A stretch of DNA of 31,463 bases from positions 1 through 31,463 of the forward strand of contig JODI01000089.1 of assembly GCA_000720805.1 (NCBI GenBank). The letters are read 5' to 3'. The DNA comes from Streptomyces violaceoruber (GTDB lineage Bacteria; Actinomycetota; Actinomycetes; Streptomycetales; Streptomycetaceae). A model generated the notes under the pieces. It was not told the DNA's origin, ran no database searches, and worked only from the letters and a program-made list of their open reading frames with translations. Positions within the stretch are counted from its first letter, which is position 1; the number at the start of each line of letters is the position of its first letter. Positions 29,502 through 31,463 of the stretch are shown here, piece by piece. The position numbers were made by a program, and so were the translations under genes.

Positions 29502-30613
29502 AGCTTCACCGTCACTCCGTCGTGGGCCGAACGGCGTGCCGCCTCCAGTACGTCGAGGGCGGCGGCCGCTTCCAGCGCGGGCACCGGGTTGGCGCCGCCG
29601 TCCGTGAGGGCCCTGGCCACGGCCGCATAGTAGGCGGGGTAGTCGCCGGGCAGGGTCGGTTCGGGGCGGCCGCCGCCGGTCAGCGGGGACTCGCCGGCGC
29701 CGACCCGCCCCCACAGGTCCTCGGGTTCCCGGCCCCACTCGGCCGCCGTCGGGCCCGGGCGCCGCCCGTCCTTCAGGGCCGCCTCCTGCGGGTCGAGGCC
29801 GTACTTCACATAGCCCGCCTTGGAGCCCAGCACCCGGAAACGGGGGCCGAGTTGGGCGGTGGTCGCGGTGGCGTACAGGTGGGAGCGGACGCCGCCGGCG
29901 TGCGTGATCGCGATGAACGTGTCGTCGTCGGTCTCCGCGCCCGGGCGGCGGACGTCCGACTCCGCGTACACCGAGACCGCGGGGCCGAAGAGGACCAGCG
30001 CCTGGTCGACGAGATGGCTGCCGAGGTCGTACAGCAGACCTCCGATCTCTGCCGGGTCGCCGGACTCCCGCCAGCCGCCCTTCGGCTGCGGACGCCACCG
30101 CTCGAAACGGGACTCGAAGCGCCATACGTCGCCCAGTTCGCCCTCGGCCAGGAGCTTGCGCAGGGTCAGGAAGTCGTTGTCCCAGCGGCGGTTCTGGAAG
30201 ACGGAGAGGAGCAGTCCGCGTTCGTCCGCCAGGGCGGCCAGCTCGCGCGCCTCGGCGGCCGTGCCGGCGACCGGCTTGTCGACGACGACCGGGAGGCCCG
30301 CCTTGAGGGCGGCGGTGGCGAGCGGAACGTGCGTCTTGTTCGGGGACGCGATGACGACCAGGTCCAGGTCACCGGCCCGGTCGAACAGCTCGTCCGGGGT
30401 GGCGACCGGGCGCACGTCCGGGAACTCGGCGCGGGCCTGGCGCTGCCGCTCGGGGTTGGACGTGACCACCGTGTCGAGGGCGAGGCCCTCGGTGGCGGTG
30501 ATCAGCGGGGCGTGGAAGACGGAGCCGGCGAGGCCGTAGCCGACGAGGCCCACGCGGAGGGGGGTGTCGGCCGTACCGGCCGCACCAGTCGTACCAGTCG
30601 TCGTACCTGTCAT
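29498..30613 (-). CDS. Gfo/Idh/MocA-family oxidoreductase
   Basis: A 371-residue NAD(P)-dependent dehydrogenase for sugars, inositols or related polyols. The Rossmann motif is LRVGLVGYGLAGSVFHAPLI after a Thr/Gly-rich N-terminus. Then come LDLVVIASPNKTHVPLATAA, the VVVDKPVAGT catalytic lysine motif (EKP-like), and FQNRRWDNDFLTLRKLLAEG. The C-terminal sheet domain has GGLLYDLGSHLVDQAL with the family GxHxxD motif. The exact substrate is unknown. ATG 30613 lies five bases after GGGA. It starts the leftward operon with the UPF0303 gene and is divergent from the ROK regulator; the 27-bp palindrome between them overlaps the expected promoters. Confidence 0.92.
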   Translation of the reverse strand: MTGTTTGTTGAAGTADTPLRVGLVGYGLAGSVFHAPLITATEGLALDTVVTSNPERQRQARAEFPDVRPVATPDELFDRAGDLDLVVIASPNKTHVPLATAALKAGLPVVVDKPVAGTAAEARELAALADERGLLLSVFQNRRWDNDFLTLRKLLAEGELGDVWRFESRFERWRPQPKGGWRESGDPAEIGGLLYDLGSHLVDQALVLFGPAVSVYAESDVRRPGAETDDDTFIAITHAGGVRSHLYATATTAQLGPRFRVLGSKAGYVKYGLDPQEAALKDGRRPGPTAAEWGREPEDLWGRVGAGESPLTGGGRPEPTLPGDYPAYYAAVARALTDGGANPVPALEAAAALDVLEAARRSAHDGVTVKL

Positions 30614-30619
30614 GCGTCC

Positions 30620-30646
30620 CACTTTCGCAACGCTGTTGCCAAAGTG
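30620..30646. promoter_or_regulatory. 27-bp palindromic operator between the dehydrogenase operon and ROK gene
   Basis: Outer arms CACTTT/AAAGTG and inner arms GCAAC/GTTGC are symmetric about base 30633; 11 of 13 base pairs match (mismatch at 30626/30640 and next to the centre). It fills half of the 56-base divergent gap and starts seven bases from the dehydrogenase ATG. Size and place fit a ROK dimer site controlling both genes. Confidence 0.7.
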
Positions 30647-30669
30647 CAAGCGGCGGGGAGAATGGTGGC

Positions 30670-31418
30670 GTGATGAGGGCGGAGAGCGGCGGGGTGGACG
30701 GTACGGATTCCGGTAGGCGAAGGGCCGGGCTCGGCGTGAACCTGTTCGCCCTGCGCAGTCACAACACCGCACTCGTCCTCGATCTGCTGCGGACGGCCGG
30801 GGCGCGGGGCATCAGCCGGCTCGAACTCGCCGAGCGGACCGGGCTCACCCCGCAGGCCGTCAGCAAGATCACCGCACGGCTGCGGGAGGACGGGCTGGTG
30901 GCGGAGGCGGGCCGCCGGGCGTCCACCGGCGGCAAACCGCGCACGCTCCTGCGGCTGGTACCGGAGGCCGGACACGCGGCCGGGGTCCACCTCGACCGGG
31001 ACGAGCTGCGGGCCGTGCTCGTCGACCTCACCGGAGCCGTGGTGGGGCAACGCCGGGCCGCGCTGGATCTGGGGGCGGGCGCGGACGCCGTGGTGACGAC
31101 GGTGGCCCGGGAGACGGAGGGCCTGGTGGCCGACACGCTCGGGGCCGGTGGGGCGGGGGCGCTCGCGACGGTCGGTTCCCTCCTCGGGGTCGGCGTCGCG
31201 CTGCCCGGGCCGCTCGACCACATCCGGGGCGTGCTGCACCGGGTCACCGGCTTTCCCGAATGGGACGGGTTTCCCCTGCGGGACGCCCTGGCCCGGCGGC
31301 TGGGGGTGCCGGTGGTCGTCGACAAGGACACGAACGCCGCCGCGCTGAGGCTCGCGGTGCGGGGGGAGAGCGGGAGTGAGGACACCGGTGTGGACGGGGG
31401 CGGGGGCGAGGGCTGGGG
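30670..31418 (+). CDS. ROK-family transcriptional regulator, C-terminus cut by contig end
   Basis: About 249 genomic residues of a ROK repressor (usual length near 400). N-terminal winged helix: VNLFALRSHNTALVLDLLRT, GISRLELAERTGLTPQAVSK, ARLREDGLVAEAGRRASTGG, KPRTLLRL. The ROK sugar-binding domain begins AGVHLDRDELRAVLVDLTGA and reaches LLGVGVALPGPLDH and LGVPVVVDKDTNAAALRLAV. The zinc-binding CxCGxxGC region is lost beyond the end. GTG 30670 has GGGGAG nine bases upstream; ATG 30673 is also possible. The residues CLLYTSPSPRD that continue the frame past 31418 are adapter translation, not protein. Confidence 0.85.
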
Positions 31419-31463
31419 CTGTCTCTTATACACATCTCCGAGCCCACGAGACTAAGGCGAATC
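31419..31463 (+). other. Sequencing adapter contamination (Nextera transposase end plus index)
   Basis: From 31419 the sequence is CTGTCTCTTATACACATCT (Tn5 mosaic end), then CCGAGCCCACGAGAC (read 2 transposase adapter), then TAAGGCGA (the N701-type index) and ATC. Base composition drops abruptly here. This is library adapter, not organism DNA, and should be trimmed. Confidence 0.97.

Noticed and set aside
31419..31455. C-terminal residues CLLYTSPSPRD of the ROK open frame
   Set aside because: They are translated adapter sequence.
1..31463. CRISPR array, tRNA or rRNA genes
   Set aside because: No regularly spaced repeats with unique spacers and no cloverleaf or rRNA-like sequence was found on reading both strands.

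Overview
The window looks like one contig end from a draft Streptomyces (or close actinomycete) genome. The signs are very high G+C with strong third-position G/C bias, GTG starts, AGGAG-type ribosome sites alongside apparently leaderless genes, and characteristic families: an XRE regulator with TPRs, a class E sortase, DUF6415, DUF6412 and a ROK regulator. The last 45 bases (31419-31463) are not genomic. They are Nextera transposase adapter plus an index, so true sequence stops inside the ROK gene.

Layout. 1-5.9 kb: partial MarR regulator with a perfect palindrome upstream; a DUF4097 protein and an alpha/beta hydrolase diverging from an unusual HTH_38-MarR fusion regulator, with a promoter region dense in GTTGC/GCAAC; then a VOC protein, an APH-like phosphotransferase, a 93-aa unknown and a second alpha/beta hydrolase. 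6.0-7.4 kb: a gene graveyard with four decayed fragments (beta-propeller, SDR tail, cyclase-like protein, internally deleted SDR). It runs into an intact but orphan sugar-binding lipoprotein at 7.4-8.5 kb.

8.6-13.5 kb: the main attraction, a graspetide (ATP-grasp omega-ester RiPP) cluster. A TPR-XRE regulator and a coupled GNAT acetyltransferase point left. To the right runs a tight operon: DUF6415 protein, a 60-aa CPIC protein joined by 4-nt overlaps on both sides, an 88-aa precursor whose tail holds five Thr followed by five Asp, an ATP-grasp ligase, and a PIMT-like methyltransferase expected to make aspartimide or methyl ester. The system type (tgmABC, fuscimiditide-like) is known. This precursor and the 60-aa protein are the parts most likely to be new.

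13.6-19.6 kb: a probable anti-phage/mobile-DNA defence island. It has an AT-richer DUF262/DUF1524 (GmrSD-like) protein, a divergent unknown protein with a C-terminal hydrophobic segment, and a 1048-aa PLD-SF2 helicase-DUF3427 protein. 19.6-31.4 kb returns to core-like chromosome: SEC-C protein, secreted GH30 beta-1,6-galactanase with a LacI-type operator candidate, class E sortase, DUF6412 membrane protein, YidC, FAH-family hydrolase, a coupled membrane GAF-like protein plus 58-aa protein, an F420-type LLM oxidoreductase, and a Gfo/Idh/MocA-UPF0303 operon diverging from the truncated ROK regulator across a 27-bp palindromic operator.

All calls are from reading the sequence; no database search was run. 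No tRNA, rRNA, CRISPR array or intact insertion sequence was seen.
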